From NCBI RefSeq assembly GCF_000472905.1, contig NZ_AXAR01000001.1:365069-426422 (forward strand): a DNA stretch of 61,354 nucleotides, written 5' to 3'. The notes beneath the pieces were generated by a model. That model did no database searches and was not told where the DNA came from. It was given only the letters and a program-made list of their open reading frames with translations. Both the position numbers and the translations under genes were made by a program. Positions 43,741-53,633 of this stretch are shown here, piece by piece (within the stretch, counting starts at the first letter, position 1; each line of letters begins with the position of its first letter). The DNA is from Alicyclobacillus pomorum DSM 14955 (lineage in GTDB: Bacteria; Bacillota; Bacilli; Alicyclobacillales; Alicyclobacillaceae).

Positions 43741-44520
43741 ATGCCGCAGATTGACCTGAACTGCGATATGGGGGAAAGCTTTGGAACCTATCAGAAAGGC
43801 GCAGATGCCGATGTGTTGGCCTACGTGACCTCGGCGAACATCGCGTGTGGGTTTCACAAGGGCGATCCATCCACCATGCGAAAGACGGTGCGGCTCGCAT
43901 TGGACCATTCGGTCGCCATTGGTGCACATCCGGGGTACCCAGACCTGGTCGGTTTTGGACGCCGTGCCATGGATGCGAGCCCGCAGGAAGTCTACGATAT
44001 GGTGGTCTATCAGATTGGCGCACTTGCCGCGTTTGTTCAATCCGAAGGTGGACGTTTGCACCACGTAAAACCGCACGGCGCACTGTATAACGTCGCCGCT
44101 CGCCAGCCGTCGATTGCCACAGCGATTGCGAAAGCGGTCTACAAGGTCGATGAATCCCTCATTCTCTACGGATTGTCTGGAAGTGCGCTGATTGACGCTG
44201 GACGAGCCATCGGGTTGCAGACGGCGAGTGAAGTGTTCGCCGACAGAACGTATCAGGAGGACGGAACGCTGACGCCTCGGACGGCACCGGACGCGCTGAT
44301 TGAAACGGAAGAGGAAGCGGTCGCGCAGGTGCTGCGCATAGTCCGGGATGGGCGGGTCCGGTCGCAACAAGGCACGGATGTGGCAATTGCTGCGGATACT
44401 GTCTGCATCCACGGAGACGGACCACATGCGCTCATGTTCGCGAAGCGGCTGCGGCTGGCCTTGGATGAGGCGGGTGTGGCGGTTCAAGCGGTACGCCGCA
44501 GGAGGGACGGGTCGACCTGA
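43741..44520 (+). CDS. pxpA: 5-oxoprolinase subunit PxpA
   Basis: A 259-residue protein of the LamB/YcsF family. It begins with [12 protein letters not shown], and carries [26 protein letters not shown] and VKPHGALYN, all typical. In the complex, PxpA opens the phosphorylated oxoproline ring. It is the last gene of the MFS-pxpB-pxpC-pxpA operon. Confidence 0.95.
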   Translation: MPQIDLNCDMGESFGTYQKGADADVLAYVTSANIACGFHKGDPSTMRKTVRLALDHSVAIGAHPGYPDLVGFGRRAMDASPQEVYDMVVYQIGALAAFVQSEGGRLHHVKPHGALYNVAARQPSIATAIAKAVYKVDESLILYGLSGSALIDAGRAIGLQTASEVFADRTYQEDGTLTPRTAPDALIETEEEAVAQVLRIVRDGRVRSQQGTDVAIAADTVCIHGDGPHALMFAKRLRLALDEAGVAVQAVRRRRDGST

Positions 44521-44682
44521 CGCGGGGATATTGAGGCTCACCGCGCTGAAGTCGAAATCGACGCTTCAATCACGGCCTATCTTCTGTTATTCTAGATAGA
44601 GAAGTGTAAATATACTGAACCATGACAAATCGGGACCTGACCGAGGCGATGTTCGGCGGGGACAACAAGGAGGATAAGCTGA

Positions 44683-46638
44683 GTGACGACCGCATCCAAC
44701 AAACTCGACACACTGCTGCAAGAAACACGGACCTTTCAACCTTCGGAGGCGTTTCGTGCGCAAGCGAATTTCAACGACGTAAGCGTTTACGAACGAGCTG
44801 AGGCAGACCCCGAAGGCTATTGGGCTGAACAGGCTCAGCACCTCACGTGGTTCCGCCCTTTTGAGAAAGTGCTTGAATGGAATCCTCCCCACGCGAAGTG
44901 GTTTATCGGCGGCAAGATCAATGCTGCGTACAACGCCGTCGATAGGCACCGTGAAGGCGCGCGGAAAAACAAGGCGGCCATCATCTGGGAAGGTGAGCCG
45001 GGCGACAGCAAAGTGTTCACCTACGACATGCTCGGCCGCGAAGTGGACAAGGCCGCACATATGTTGACGAAACTCGGTGTCAAGAAAGGTGACCGGGTGA
45101 CGATTTACCTCCCGATGATCCCTGAACTTGCTATCTCATTGCTGGCGTGTGCAAAAATTGGCGCCATCCACTCCGTGGTGTTTGGTGGCTTTTCGTCGAA
45201 GGCGCTGCGGGAGCGGATTGTAGACTGCGACGCCAAGGTGCTGATTACCGCAGACGCAGGTTGGCGCAGAGGTGGATTGATTCCACTGAAACAAAACGCG
45301 GACGAAGCGGTTGTTGACACGCCGGTGGAAAAGGTATTGGTGGTGCAGCGCGTTGGCGAGCAGTCCGGTGCACAAATGCAGGAGGGCCGCGACGTGTACT
45401 GGCACGAGCTGTACAAGCAAGTGCCGAATACGCCGTATCCCGCGGAGGAGATGGACTCAGAAGACCCGCTCTTCCTCCTGTACACTTCCGGGACCACAGG
45501 CAAGCCGAAAGGCATCGTACATTCCACAGCAGGGTACTTGGTGGGCGCGAACACCTCTTTGCGCACCGTGTTTGACATCAAGGACAGCGACGTGTACTTC
45601 TGCACAGCGGATATTGGTTGGATTACAGGCCACACGTACATCGTCTACGGGCCTTTGTCCGCAGGCGCCACTGTGGTGATGTACGAAGGTGCACCAGACT
45701 GGCCGCACCGCGGGCGTTTCTGGGAGATTATCGAAAAGTACGGCGCGACCATTTTCTACACGGCACCGACCTCCATTCGCACGTTCATGAAGTGGGGGAC
45801 GGAGTATCTGGAGCAGTACAACCTGGATACGCTGCGGTTGTTAGGCACTGTGGGAGAGCCAATCAACCCAGAGGTGTGGATGTGGTTCCACGAACACGTC
45901 GGCAAGGGCAAGGCGCCCATTGTGGATACGTGGTGGCAGACGGAGACAGGGGCGGCCATGATTGCCCCGTTGCCAGGGATTACGTCGCTCAAACCGGGGT
46001 CTGCGACGCGGCCTGTGCCGGGCATCTCGGCGAAAGTCGTGGACGAAGAAGGAAACGAAGTGGAGCCGGGCAACGGAGGCTACTTGGTCATTACCAAACC
46101 TTGGCCGTCGATGCTGCGTACGGTGTGGGGCGACGACGAACGCTTCCGCAACACGTACTTTGGTAAATTCCAAGGCATCTACCTGCCGGGGGATGGCGCT
46201 CATCTGGACAAAGATGGGTACTTCTGGATTCTGGGGCGCATTGACGACGTCATCAACGTGTCCGGTCACCGCATCGGTACCATGGAAGTCGAGAGTGCCT
46301 TGGTGGACCATCCGAGCGTTGCGGAAGCTGCCGTCATTGGTCGCTCACACGAGGTGAAGGGGCAAGCCATCACTGCGTTCGTGACACTGAAGGACGGCGT
46401 GGAACAGACGCCGGAGTTGGTGGCGGAACTCAAGCAGCATGTGGTCGGAAAGATTGGAGCCCTGGCCCGGCCGGAAGAGATCATTTTCACGGCAGAACTG
46501 CCGAAGACGCGGAGCGCCAAAATCATGCGCCGGCTGTTGCGGGACATTGCGGAAGGCCGCGTGATTGGCGACACCACGACATTGGCGGACCCGTCTGTGA
46601 TAGATTCGCTGAAGACGATGTACAAGGATAGCGAATAA
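44683..46638 (+). CDS. acsA: Acetyl-CoA synthetase
   Basis: A 651-residue AMP-forming acetate-CoA ligase. The P-loop [15 protein letters not shown] (about 267-281), the WWQTETG motif (about 412) and the hinge/A8 [20 protein letters not shown] are present. The C-terminal lysine motif, normally PKTRSGKIMRR, reads [11 protein letters not shown], with Ala before the catalytic and acetylatable Lys. It starts at GTG 44683, nine bases after AAGGAGG. TATACT at 44611-44616 may be a -10. It is probably transcribed alone. It serves acetate use and complements the fatty-acid genes nearby. Confidence 0.95.
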   Translation: MTTASNKLDTLLQETRTFQPSEAFRAQANFNDVSVYERAEADPEGYWAEQAQHLTWFRPFEKVLEWNPPHAKWFIGGKINAAYNAVDRHREGARKNKAAIIWEGEPGDSKVFTYDMLGREVDKAAHMLTKLGVKKGDRVTIYLPMIPELAISLLACAKIGAIHSVVFGGFSSKALRERIVDCDAKVLITADAGWRRGGLIPLKQNADEAVVDTPVEKVLVVQRVGEQSGAQMQEGRDVYWHELYKQVPNTPYPAEEMDSEDPLFLLYTSGTTGKPKGIVHSTAGYLVGANTSLRTVFDIKDSDVYFCTADIGWITGHTYIVYGPLSAGATVVMYEGAPDWPHRGRFWEIIEKYGATIFYTAPTSIRTFMKWGTEYLEQYNLDTLRLLGTVGEPINPEVWMWFHEHVGKGKAPIVDTWWQTETGAAMIAPLPGITSLKPGSATRPVPGISAKVVDEEGNEVEPGNGGYLVITKPWPSMLRTVWGDDERFRNTYFGKFQGIYLPGDGAHLDKDGYFWILGRIDDVINVSGHRIGTMEVESALVDHPSVAEAAVIGRSHEVKGQAITAFVTLKDGVEQTPELVAELKQHVVGKIGALARPEEIIFTAELPKTRSAKIMRRLLRDIAEGRVIGDTTTLADPSVIDSLKTMYKDSE

Positions 46639-46661
46639 TCCGGACATGTCCTGCCATCGGA

Positions 46662-46704
46662 GACGTCCCGCACCGCTGTGAGCGGTGGTGCGGGACGTCC
46701 TGTT
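46662..46704 (+). terminator. Terminator of acsA
   Basis: GACGTCCCGCACC-GCT pairs with AGC-GGTGGTGCGGGACGTC (one 3-nt bulge), followed by CTGTTTTG. Confidence 0.82.
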
Positions 46705-46819
46705 TTGTGAAGCACGTGCGTCGCAACGTGTGCATCGGTCATGGGATTTCTTGATTTTCGCGTTTCAACTTCAGTACGTTGATGAATATAGAATTTTTCG
46801 ATGATGGGAGCGCTCTGAC

Positions 46820-47218
46820 ATGAGACATCTTTCAGAACTGCGCGTGCGCTTCGGCGATACAGACATGTTGGGGCATGTGAACAACGCGTCGTACTTCACG
46901 TACATGGAAGAGGCGCGGTGTGACTTCTTACAAGCAGTTGGGATGACCGACATCCCACTCATTCTGGCTTCTGCCAAGGTTGATTTTCGCGCCCAAACCT
47001 ATTACCCCGACGTGCTGGAGGTGGAGACTTGGGTGACTCGAATCGGCAACACCAGCTTTGACGTCGCGAATCGCATGCGGCGGCAAGGTACGGACACTGT
47101 GGTGTTTGAAGGCGTGGCGGTGGTGGTGTACTTCGATTACGAAGCACAAAAGCCAGCGCCAGTTCCAGACGAGTTGCGCCAGGTGTTGGAGGCCTACCAC
47201 GAGCCACTCACGGACTAA
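46820..47218 (+). CDS. 4HBT-fold acyl-CoA thioesterase (copy 1)
   Basis: A 132-residue hotdog protein. The YbgC/FadM-type active site VRFGDTDMLGHVNNASYFTYMEEAR (split here after GHVNN, about residues 8-22) carries the catalytic Asp and the conserved HxNN. It hydrolyses acyl-CoA. A paralogue lies at 49800-50222, on the other side of an acyl-CoA ligase gene. Confidence 0.9.
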   Translation: MRHLSELRVRFGDTDMLGHVNNASYFTYMEEARCDFLQAVGMTDIPLILASAKVDFRAQTYYPDVLEVETWVTRIGNTSFDVANRMRRQGTDTVVFEGVAVVVYFDYEAQKPAPVPDELRQVLEAYHEPLTD

Positions 47219-47305
47219 GCGTTGGGTTTGTTCAGACGCGGACATGTCAATACCGATACGTAGGTTGGGTGATGAGACAACGAACCAAGACCTGTATCGG
47301 AGGAC

Positions 47306-48034
47306 ATGATGAGTCTATATTGGGTGTTTTTGACCGTCAGTATCCTGCTGACGTTTGTGATTTTACTGCTTTTGGTACGCTGGATTGGGAGTACACAATT
47401 GACGCAATTGACGTTTTTCAACTGGGTGGCCGGGGCCAGCATGGGAAACATTGCAGCCAACATGATGGCTGCGCGGACCGTACTGGACTGGGCCGCCTCT
47501 TGCTACACCCTGGTCGCTTTTACGGCAGCCACCATCATTGCTGCGTTTATTGCGTTGAAAAGCCGGAGGTTTCGCCGAATCTCCAACGGCGAGCCATTGG
47601 TGCTCATCCACAAAGGCGTCGTGTTGCGGGAAAACCTCGGGCGGACCAAAGTGAACCTGGACGTCCTGATGATGTTGTTGCGCGAAAAAGGTTATTTTTC
47701 TTATGCCGACATCGAATACGCCATTCTCGAGCCGACAGGAAACCTCAGCATCCTCCCGTCTCAGGCGTCACAGTCGGTTTCCAAGGCCGATTTGGCCTAT
47801 GGCCCGGATTTATCAGACAAGGGCCAGGGACCGTACGTGGAAATTATCATTGACGGGGAAGTGGACAACGACAAACTGCGCAGTACGGGGCACGACATGG
47901 AATGGCTATTGGAGCAGGTGAAGCGGCTCGGCGGCGAGTCCATCGAAGATGTGACGTATTTGGCTGTGAACGCCGAAGGAGAAGTGATTGGCGACATTCA
48001 CCGGAAAGGGACCCGTGACATTCCCCCTGTGTGA
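47306..48034 (+). CDS. DUF421 (YetF-like) membrane protein
   Basis: A protein of about 242 residues with three N-terminal membrane helices (about 5-24, 32-50 and 58-78) and a cytoplasmic alpha/beta domain carrying NGEPLVLIHKG and REKGYFSYADIEYAILEPTG, which is the DUF421 signature. Function is unknown; Bacillus YetF/YrbG relatives are spore or stress associated. Starts ATG 47306 and ATG 47309 both follow GGAGGA; the second has the better spacing. Confidence 0.88.
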   Translation: MMSLYWVFLTVSILLTFVILLLLVRWIGSTQLTQLTFFNWVAGASMGNIAANMMAARTVLDWAASCYTLVAFTAATIIAAFIALKSRRFRRISNGEPLVLIHKGVVLRENLGRTKVNLDVLMMLLREKGYFSYADIEYAILEPTGNLSILPSQASQSVSKADLAYGPDLSDKGQGPYVEIIIDGEVDNDKLRSTGHDMEWLLEQVKRLGGESIEDVTYLAVNAEGEVIGDIHRKGTRDIPPV

Positions 48035-48118
48035 CGAGGGACAGAGTAGGCCGGCCTCTCCGCAATCTACCTCCCTTTATGATAGAATATTCAGAAACAT
48101 GTGAGGGGATGAGGCTGA

Positions 48119-49726
48119 ATGAGCCACACTGTGACGGGGAACACAGAGACGGCGCCCTACGTTGCACGGGCCCGGCGCAATACCGTGGGAGACCTTTTGA
48201 CGCGAACGCGGGCACGGTATCCGAAGAAGCTGGCGCTGGTGTACGAGGACGTTCGTTGGACGTACCAACAGTTTGACGATGCCGTTCATCAGACCGCGCA
48301 TGCGCTCTCTGAAGACGGAGTGGACAAAGGCGCACGGGTGGCCGTATTGTCCCGGAACAGCCTGGATTTCGCGGTCATCAACTTCGCGTTGGCCCGCCTC
48401 GGAGCCACCATGGTACCCATCAACTATATGTTGAACGCAGAAGAAATCGCTTACATACTGCAGCACGCGGAAGTCTCCTGTCTGACGGCGTCTGGAGAAT
48501 TTGCGCCACTCCTCGACCAGGCTTGTCAGTTGTCCGGGCGGCAACCGAGCATTGTCGCGCGTTACCTGATGGATACGTCCGAAGTGCCAGCCGATTTGGC
48601 GCATTGGGTTCCACTTCAGGCACGGCGAGCCGCTGCGCCGATGACGCCGTTTGAATCGGATGTATCAGACGACGACGTCGCCCATGTGCTTTACACGAGC
48701 GGCACGGAGTCGCGGCCGAAGGGCGTCATGCTCACGCATGCCAATCTGATTTCGGAGTACGTCAGTTGTATTGTCGACGGCCGCATGGAAGCGCGGGATG
48801 TCGCGATACACGCACTACCTCTGTACCACAGTGCCCAGCTCAACTGTTTCCTCGGGCCCGGTGTCTACGTGGGCGCGACGGGCATCATCCTCCGTCAAGC
48901 TGCACCCGACGCCATTCTCGAGACGATTGAGCGGGAGTCCGCAACACAACTGTTCTGTCCACCCACGGTGTGGATTGCGCTGCTGCGGCATCCGGATTTC
49001 TCGACCCGCGACTTGTTAAGCTTGGAAAAGTGCTACTACGGTGCCGCCATCATGCCTGTAGAAGTTCTCAAGGAATTGTCGCAGCGATTGCCGCAGGCGA
49101 AGTTTTGGAACTTCTACGGGCAGACCGAAGTGGCGCCCCTGGCGACGGTACTTCAGCCGGAGGATCAGTTTCGGAAATTGGGTTCGGCTGGACGTCCTTC
49201 CCTCAACGTCGAGACGAAGATTGTCGACGACGATGGCAACGAACTACCACCAGGGCAGATTGGCGAAATCGTCCATCGCACGGCACACGCCATGAAAGGA
49301 TATTGGAAAGATCCGGAGAAGACTGCGGAAGCATTCAAAGATGGCTGGTTTCACAGCGGCGACCTTGGCGTGATGGACGAAGAAGGGTACCTGACGGTGA
49401 TTGACCGCAAGAAGGACATGATTAAATCGGGGGGTGTCAACGTGTCCAGCCGGGAAGTGGAAGAGGTCTTATATCAATTTCCCAGTGTTTCGGAAGTTGC
49501 GGTGATTGGCGTCCCTGACTCGTACTGGATTGAAGCCGTGACGGCCGTGGTTGTTCCGAAGCCTGGGGAAGTCATCGACGTGGATTCGCTGCTAGCGCAT
49601 TGCAAGGAGAAGTTGGCTCGATTCAAGGTACCCAAGCACGTCGTAGTGGTGGACGAGCTACCGAAAAATCCAAGTGGAAAGGTGCTGAAGAGGGAACTTC
49701 GAGCGCGATACAAGGACCTCGCGTGA
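48119..49726 (+). CDS. Acyl-CoA synthetase (AMP-forming ligase)
   Basis: A 535-residue ANL-family ligase. The ATP loop YTSGTESRPKGVMLTH (about 194-209), the FYGQTEVAPL adenylate motif (about 335), the hinge region GWFHSGDLG and DRKKDMIKSGGVNVSS (about 435-450), and the catalytic Lys in PKNPSGKVLKREL are in order. It activates fatty or other carboxylic acids; chain length cannot be told. A 4HBT thioesterase follows by 73 bp. Confidence 0.9.
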   Translation: MSHTVTGNTETAPYVARARRNTVGDLLTRTRARYPKKLALVYEDVRWTYQQFDDAVHQTAHALSEDGVDKGARVAVLSRNSLDFAVINFALARLGATMVPINYMLNAEEIAYILQHAEVSCLTASGEFAPLLDQACQLSGRQPSIVARYLMDTSEVPADLAHWVPLQARRAAAPMTPFESDVSDDDVAHVLYTSGTESRPKGVMLTHANLISEYVSCIVDGRMEARDVAIHALPLYHSAQLNCFLGPGVYVGATGIILRQAAPDAILETIERESATQLFCPPTVWIALLRHPDFSTRDLLSLEKCYYGAAIMPVEVLKELSQRLPQAKFWNFYGQTEVAPLATVLQPEDQFRKLGSAGRPSLNVETKIVDDDGNELPPGQIGEIVHRTAHAMKGYWKDPEKTAEAFKDGWFHSGDLGVMDEEGYLTVIDRKKDMIKSGGVNVSSREVEEVLYQFPSVSEVAVIGVPDSYWIEAVTAVVVPKPGEVIDVDSLLAHCKEKLARFKVPKHVVVVDELPKNPSGKVLKRELRARYKDLA

Positions 49727-49799
49727 CCAGAGCCCTTTCGATATGATGTGTATGGGAACAGCGGACGTAGCTTACAACGAACGAAGGGTGCGAATTGAT

Positions 49800-50222
49800 A
49801 TGTTTGTGAGAGAAATTGTTGTACGATTCGGAGAATGTGATGGGCTTGGTCATGTAAACAACGGGACCTACTTCACGTACATGGAAGACGCGAGAATGGA
49901 CGTGTTCCGGTTGTTCAATCCGACGCTGGAGCTCGGGAAGTGGAACCTGATTGTCGCGTCCACACGCTGCGACTTTTTGCAACAAGTCACGTATGCGGAG
50001 ACGCTCAAGATTTACACGTGGATTGGCAGGATTGGCAACTCCAGTTTTGTCGTCGAACACGCACTGCAAAATGTTCGGGGAGAGTGGGTCGCGCGCGGAC
50101 AGGCAACGCTGATTGCGTACGACTGCGCGGCCAAAAAAAGCGTGCCGCTGTGGGACGAGGTAAGGACCGCGTTACAAAGCCACACGGAAGGACCAGAGGG
50201 TGTTCCCGCCTCACGCGGATAG
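49800..50222 (+). CDS. 4HBT-fold acyl-CoA thioesterase (copy 2)
   Basis: A 140-residue hotdog protein starting at ATG 49800, with a weak AAGGGTG upstream. The YbgC-like motif VRFGECDGLGHVNNGTYFTY (about 8-27) shows Glu-Cys-Asp in place of the Asp-Thr-Asp of copy 1, keeping the catalytic Asp. It follows the acyl-CoA ligase and may clear or proofread its products. The longer frame from 49743 overlaps the ligase tail region without support. Confidence 0.85.
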   Translation: MFVREIVVRFGECDGLGHVNNGTYFTYMEDARMDVFRLFNPTLELGKWNLIVASTRCDFLQQVTYAETLKIYTWIGRIGNSSFVVEHALQNVRGEWVARGQATLIAYDCAAKKSVPLWDEVRTALQSHTEGPEGVPASRG

Positions 50223-50392
50223 CCGAAGCACACAGAAGCTTCTGGATGATTCAGAACCCGGCGGACTTCTTCGCCTGGTCGCCTCTGCTGCGTGGGAGAA
50301 GGGGAGGAATGGGTGGGCCCCGCGGTATTCCTGGTGTCGGATGCATCCAGTGATCTCACAGGGCACACCCGCTTGGTCGTCAGCGTGCTCCA

Positions 50393-51139
50393 TTACGGTG
50401 TCTGAGCCGCCACCTCGGACAAGTTCATCCGACGGACCTGGAACGCGGTTCGTGCCGCCTTCTCCAGTTCGTCGTCCAGCGGTTCAAGTTTCACATCGAT
50501 TCCGGCGTAATCGAGTGCCGTTTGCAGGATGAAGTCGGCCAGCGCCGGATTCTTCGGAAGCAAGGGCCCGTGAATATACGTGCCAAAGACGTTCTTGTAC
50601 CGAACGCCCTCGTGGCCGTCCGTTCCGTTGTTGCCGTGGCCCGAGATGACTTTGCCAAGGGGGGCGTGATGGTGTGTTGTCCGCCCTCCGTGGTTTTCAA
50701 ATCCGACGATGGTGCCACACTCGTCCGACTCAATCGCCACGTTTCCGATGAGGCGTGGCGATCCCGCCACGGTCACCATGTCGAGCAACTCAAGGCCCGG
50801 AACTTTGGTGCCGTCCGGCAACTGGTAGTACTCGCCAAGCAATTGGTACCCACCACACACCGCGAGCAGCGGCAATCCATCTTCTACTGCCGCTTTCCAT
50901 TCGTCGCGTGAGCGGCGAAGCGTCCGGCTCACAATCTCCTGTTCGCGGTCGGACCCCCCACCGAGCAACACGAGGTCGTAGTCGCCTGGTCGCGCTTCTT
51001 CGCTGCTGGTGACGAGCGTGACCTGTGCCTCCAGGCCACGCCACTCCAGGCGACGCTTCAGTGTCAGGATGTTTCCCTTGTCTGCGTACAGGTTTAACAG
51101 GTCAGGATACAGATGGGCGATACATAGCGGCCGGTTCAT
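50393..51139 (-). CDS. gatD: Lipid II isoglutaminyl synthase, glutaminase subunit
   Basis: A 248-residue CobB/CobQ-like class I glutamine amidotransferase. The nucleophile is the Cys in LLAVCGGYQLLG (about residue 94), and the catalytic His is in FGTYIHGPLLPKNP (about 189). It passes ammonia to MurT, which amidates the D-Glu of lipid II. The start lies inside the end of murT (38-bp overlap), giving tight coupling. Confidence 0.93.
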   Translation of the reverse strand: MNRPLCIAHLYPDLLNLYADKGNILTLKRRLEWRGLEAQVTLVTSSEEARPGDYDLVLLGGGSDREQEIVSRTLRRSRDEWKAAVEDGLPLLAVCGGYQLLGEYYQLPDGTKVPGLELLDMVTVAGSPRLIGNVAIESDECGTIVGFENHGGRTTHHHAPLGKVISGHGNNGTDGHEGVRYKNVFGTYIHGPLLPKNPALADFILQTALDYAGIDVKLEPLDDELEKAARTAFQVRRMNLSEVAAQTP

Positions 51140-52472
51140 TGTTGTGCGCCCTCCTTTTCAACAAGTCTGCGAGCGGGTACAGTGCGGTGTACGTCGACAA
51201 TACGTAGACCGGCACGTCCCCAGATGCCCTTGCCAATTCCAGCGCGTGGTCCAAGCCCGCTTCGAGTTCGGGTACGTAGGACAGATTGGATTCCGGATAA
51301 CCTCCGTATTTGAGGCGTAGCGCCATGTCTTCAGCGCGGAGCCCCGTCGTGACGCATTTGACGACACTGTCATCCTCTGTGATCAGTTCAAAATCGGCAT
51401 CCCACAGCCAGGACACGTCCTTGCCGTCGGCAGCGAGGTCGTTGATGGCGATGCACAGGACCTTGTCTCCAGGTTCCGAATGAATGGCCTGAAGCACGCT
51501 GTCGCAGCCCGTCGGGTTTTTGATGAGGTTCAACACCGTGTGCGGGCGGGTGGGGAACGCCTGCATTCGACCGAGCGGTGGTTGATATTGGCGTAGACCC
51601 TGCTGAATGACACTCGCGTCTAGGCCACACACGCGGGCCGCCGCAATCGCAGAGAGCGCGTTGTAGACATTGAAGATGCCACGCACAGGGAGTTGGAACG
51701 ATACGGGCGGCAGTTGACCCTGCGTCACCTCGAGTCGAGATTCCTGGAAGTGGCCGACAAAGTCAGGCACCGGTCGGAAAAAGTCGCAGTTCGGGCAGTG
51801 GTAGTCGCCCAATTGCCCGTAGTAAAAGCCGTCGTACTGAAGTTCGTGGCCGCATTGCATACAAAACGCGCCGTCGCGCATTTGGTCGCGGTGTTCCTGC
51901 TTCAGATGTTCCTTGGACATACCAAAGTACAACACCGTCTTTCCGTAGGACAAGCCAATGTGGCGGGCGAGGGGATCGTCCGCGTTCAGGATGGCGACAG
52001 CGTCCGTCTTGCGCAGTCCGGCCAGCAACTTCTCCACTGTCGTATCCAACTCTCCGTACCGGTCCAACTGGTCTCGGAACACGTTCGTCACCACAGCCAC
52101 CTTGATAGGCAATGTCTCGGCCACCAACGGCAGTGTGGCTTCGTCAATCTCAAACAGTGCAGTCTTGCGCCGCAGTCGTCCGAACCAACTGGTGTGGCGC
52201 AAGAGTGCGGTTGCGAGACCTTGCGGAAGGTTGGCGCCTTCCGTGTTGTGGATGATGGGGTCCTCTTGTTTCATGGCAGCCGCGAGGAGTCGGGCGGTCG
52301 TCGTCTTGCCGTTGGTTCCGGTCACGACGATGCACCTCTCCAGTTGCGTGCCGAGCTTGCGCAGCAAACGCGGGGACACTTTCAACGCAATTTTTCCTGG
52401 GAGACTGGTTGCTCGTTTACGCAACATACTCAGCAGGAGGAGGACAAGCTTACCAATCCAGACGCCGAACAA
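51102..52472 (-). CDS. murT: Lipid II isoglutaminyl synthase, Mur-ligase subunit
   Basis: A 456-residue Mur-ligase-like protein. It has the ATP loop VVTGTNGKTTTARLL (about 49-63), the central FDQLDRYGELD-like NVFRDQLDRYGELD, and a zinc ribbon CMQCGHELQ...YHCPNC (about 206-231) typical of MurT. It amidates the alpha-carboxyl of D-isoglutamate in lipid II together with GatD. It starts at TTG 52472, ten bases after AAGGAG. Confidence 0.95.
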   Translation of the reverse strand: MFGVWIGKLVLLLLSMLRKRATSLPGKIALKVSPRLLRKLGTQLERCIVVTGTNGKTTTARLLAAAMKQEDPIIHNTEGANLPQGLATALLRHTSWFGRLRRKTALFEIDEATLPLVAETLPIKVAVVTNVFRDQLDRYGELDTTVEKLLAGLRKTDAVAILNADDPLARHIGLSYGKTVLYFGMSKEHLKQEHRDQMRDGAFCMQCGHELQYDGFYYGQLGDYHCPNCDFFRPVPDFVGHFQESRLEVTQGQLPPVSFQLPVRGIFNVYNALSAIAAARVCGLDASVIQQGLRQYQPPLGRMQAFPTRPHTVLNLIKNPTGCDSVLQAIHSEPGDKVLCIAINDLAADGKDVSWLWDADFELITEDDSVVKCVTTGLRAEDMALRLKYGGYPESNLSYVPELEAGLDHALELARASGDVPVYVLSTYTALYPLADLLKRRAHNNEPAAMYRPSVS

Positions 52473-52735
52473 TCCAATTCAACTCCTTGTCAACGTGCTC
52501 TGGATGCGAGCGCAGAATGGCATAAATCCGCTGCGCGTGCAGCTCCAGAAGTCACTGATGCGTACGTTCTCGTGTCGTTCAACACCTTGCGATGAATGAC
52601 GGGCCACTCCGTCGAGCGTTCATCAAAGGACCGCGGGTCCGTCCGCAGAAGGTTGTCGTATGGATTATACTATACCGTATGGGACGTGGGGGCCTGAAAA
52701 CGGGCTCCACTGTGACAGATGAAGGAGTGACGCCG

Positions 52736-53239
52736 TTGTTTACCGTGACGGATTTGCAGTATAAGACAAAAGAACAGTTTTACAACATGGTGGTAGAGCA
52801 GGTATCTCACCTGATTGCCGGTGAACCCAATGAAATGGCAAACCTAAGCAATGTGGCGGCACTGCTGAATGTTCACATGAAAGACATCAATTGGGTTGGA
52901 TTTTACCTTTGGTACAGCGAAGAGCAGTCCCTCATTCTCGGCCCGTTCCAGGGGAAACCCGCTTGCATTCGCATTCCGCTGGGCAAAGGCGTCTGCGGAA
53001 CTGCTGCAGAAACTCGCACATCCCAAGTGGTACCGGACGTCCTTGCGTTTCCCGGGCACATCGCATGCGATCCGGACTCGCGCGCAGAAGTCGTCGTGCC
53101 GATGGTGAAGGACGGGGCGCTGATTGGCGTACTCGACATCGACAGTCCCATTCCGGGACGGTTTGACGAGGAGGACGCGGTCGGCCTGCAGAAGGTTGTC
53201 GACGTTTTGCTGGCAGGAACGAGATTTTTGACTCGGTGA
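52736..53239 (+). CDS. Free methionine-(R)-sulfoxide reductase (GAF fold)
   Basis: A 167-residue GAF-domain protein starting at TTG 52736 after GAAGGAG. The three redox cysteines of the fRMsr (YebR/YtsP) family are visible in PACIRIPLGKGVCGTAA and HIACDPDSRAE. It reduces free methionine sulfoxide. The frame runs back to 52592 but has no ribosome site there. Confidence 0.9.
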   Translation: MFTVTDLQYKTKEQFYNMVVEQVSHLIAGEPNEMANLSNVAALLNVHMKDINWVGFYLWYSEEQSLILGPFQGKPACIRIPLGKGVCGTAAETRTSQVVPDVLAFPGHIACDPDSRAEVVVPMVKDGALIGVLDIDSPIPGRFDEEDAVGLQKVVDVLLAGTRFLTR

Positions 53240-53270
53240 CCACCGGCGCAGACTAACAAACCGAGGGGTG

Positions 53271-53627
53271 ATGATCTTGGAATTTTACGGATACAAAAAA
53301 TGTTCAACGTGCCGCAATGCACACAAGTACCTGACGGAGCGCGGTGTGGACGTACCGTTTCAAGACTTCGTGAACCAACCGCCCACAAGAGAGCAACTGC
53401 AGTCGTGGGTGGATAAACTCGGGCAGGGTGTGGCGCCATTTGTGAACACCAAGGGAACCAGGTTCCGCGAACTCGGGCTGAAGGACAAGGTGTTGTCGGA
53501 TGACGAGTGGATGGACCTCTTGACGTCGGACGGCAAATTGCTGAAGCGACCCGTGCTCGTTGCGGGAGACACGGTTGTGGTGGGCTTTGACAAAGCAAAG
53601 TACGACGAACTGACGGCAAGGGGTTGA
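53271..53627 (+). CDS. ArsC/Spx-family thioredoxin-like protein
   Basis: A protein of about 118 residues. The redox CSTCRNAHKYL near the N-terminus keeps CxxC, and the fold continues to FNTKGTRFRELGLKDK-type segments (VNTKGTRFRELGL, about 60). The family includes arsenate reductase, Spx and MgsR; without further residues I keep it as ArsC-like. Starts GTG 53268, ATG 53271 or TTG 53277 all fall after GAGGGG. It is 31 bp after the fRMsr gene and 6 bp before thpR, so probably one operon with redox colour. Confidence 0.88.
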   Translation: MILEFYGYKKCSTCRNAHKYLTERGVDVPFQDFVNQPPTREQLQSWVDKLGQGVAPFVNTKGTRFRELGLKDKVLSDDEWMDLLTSDGKLLKRPVLVAGDTVVVGFDKAKYDELTARG

Positions 53628-53633
53628 CCGAGG

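Noticed and set aside
44549-44570. Operator-like inverted repeat GTCGA-AA-TCGAC after pxpA
   Set aside because: The arms are short and off-centre relative to the flanking TGAA/TTCA; a weak terminator or chance is as likely.
50223-50392. Terminator between the convergent thioesterase and gatD genes
   Set aside because: Only short palindromes (AGAAGCTTCT, TGGATGCATCCA) are present, without a T-run or a stable stem.
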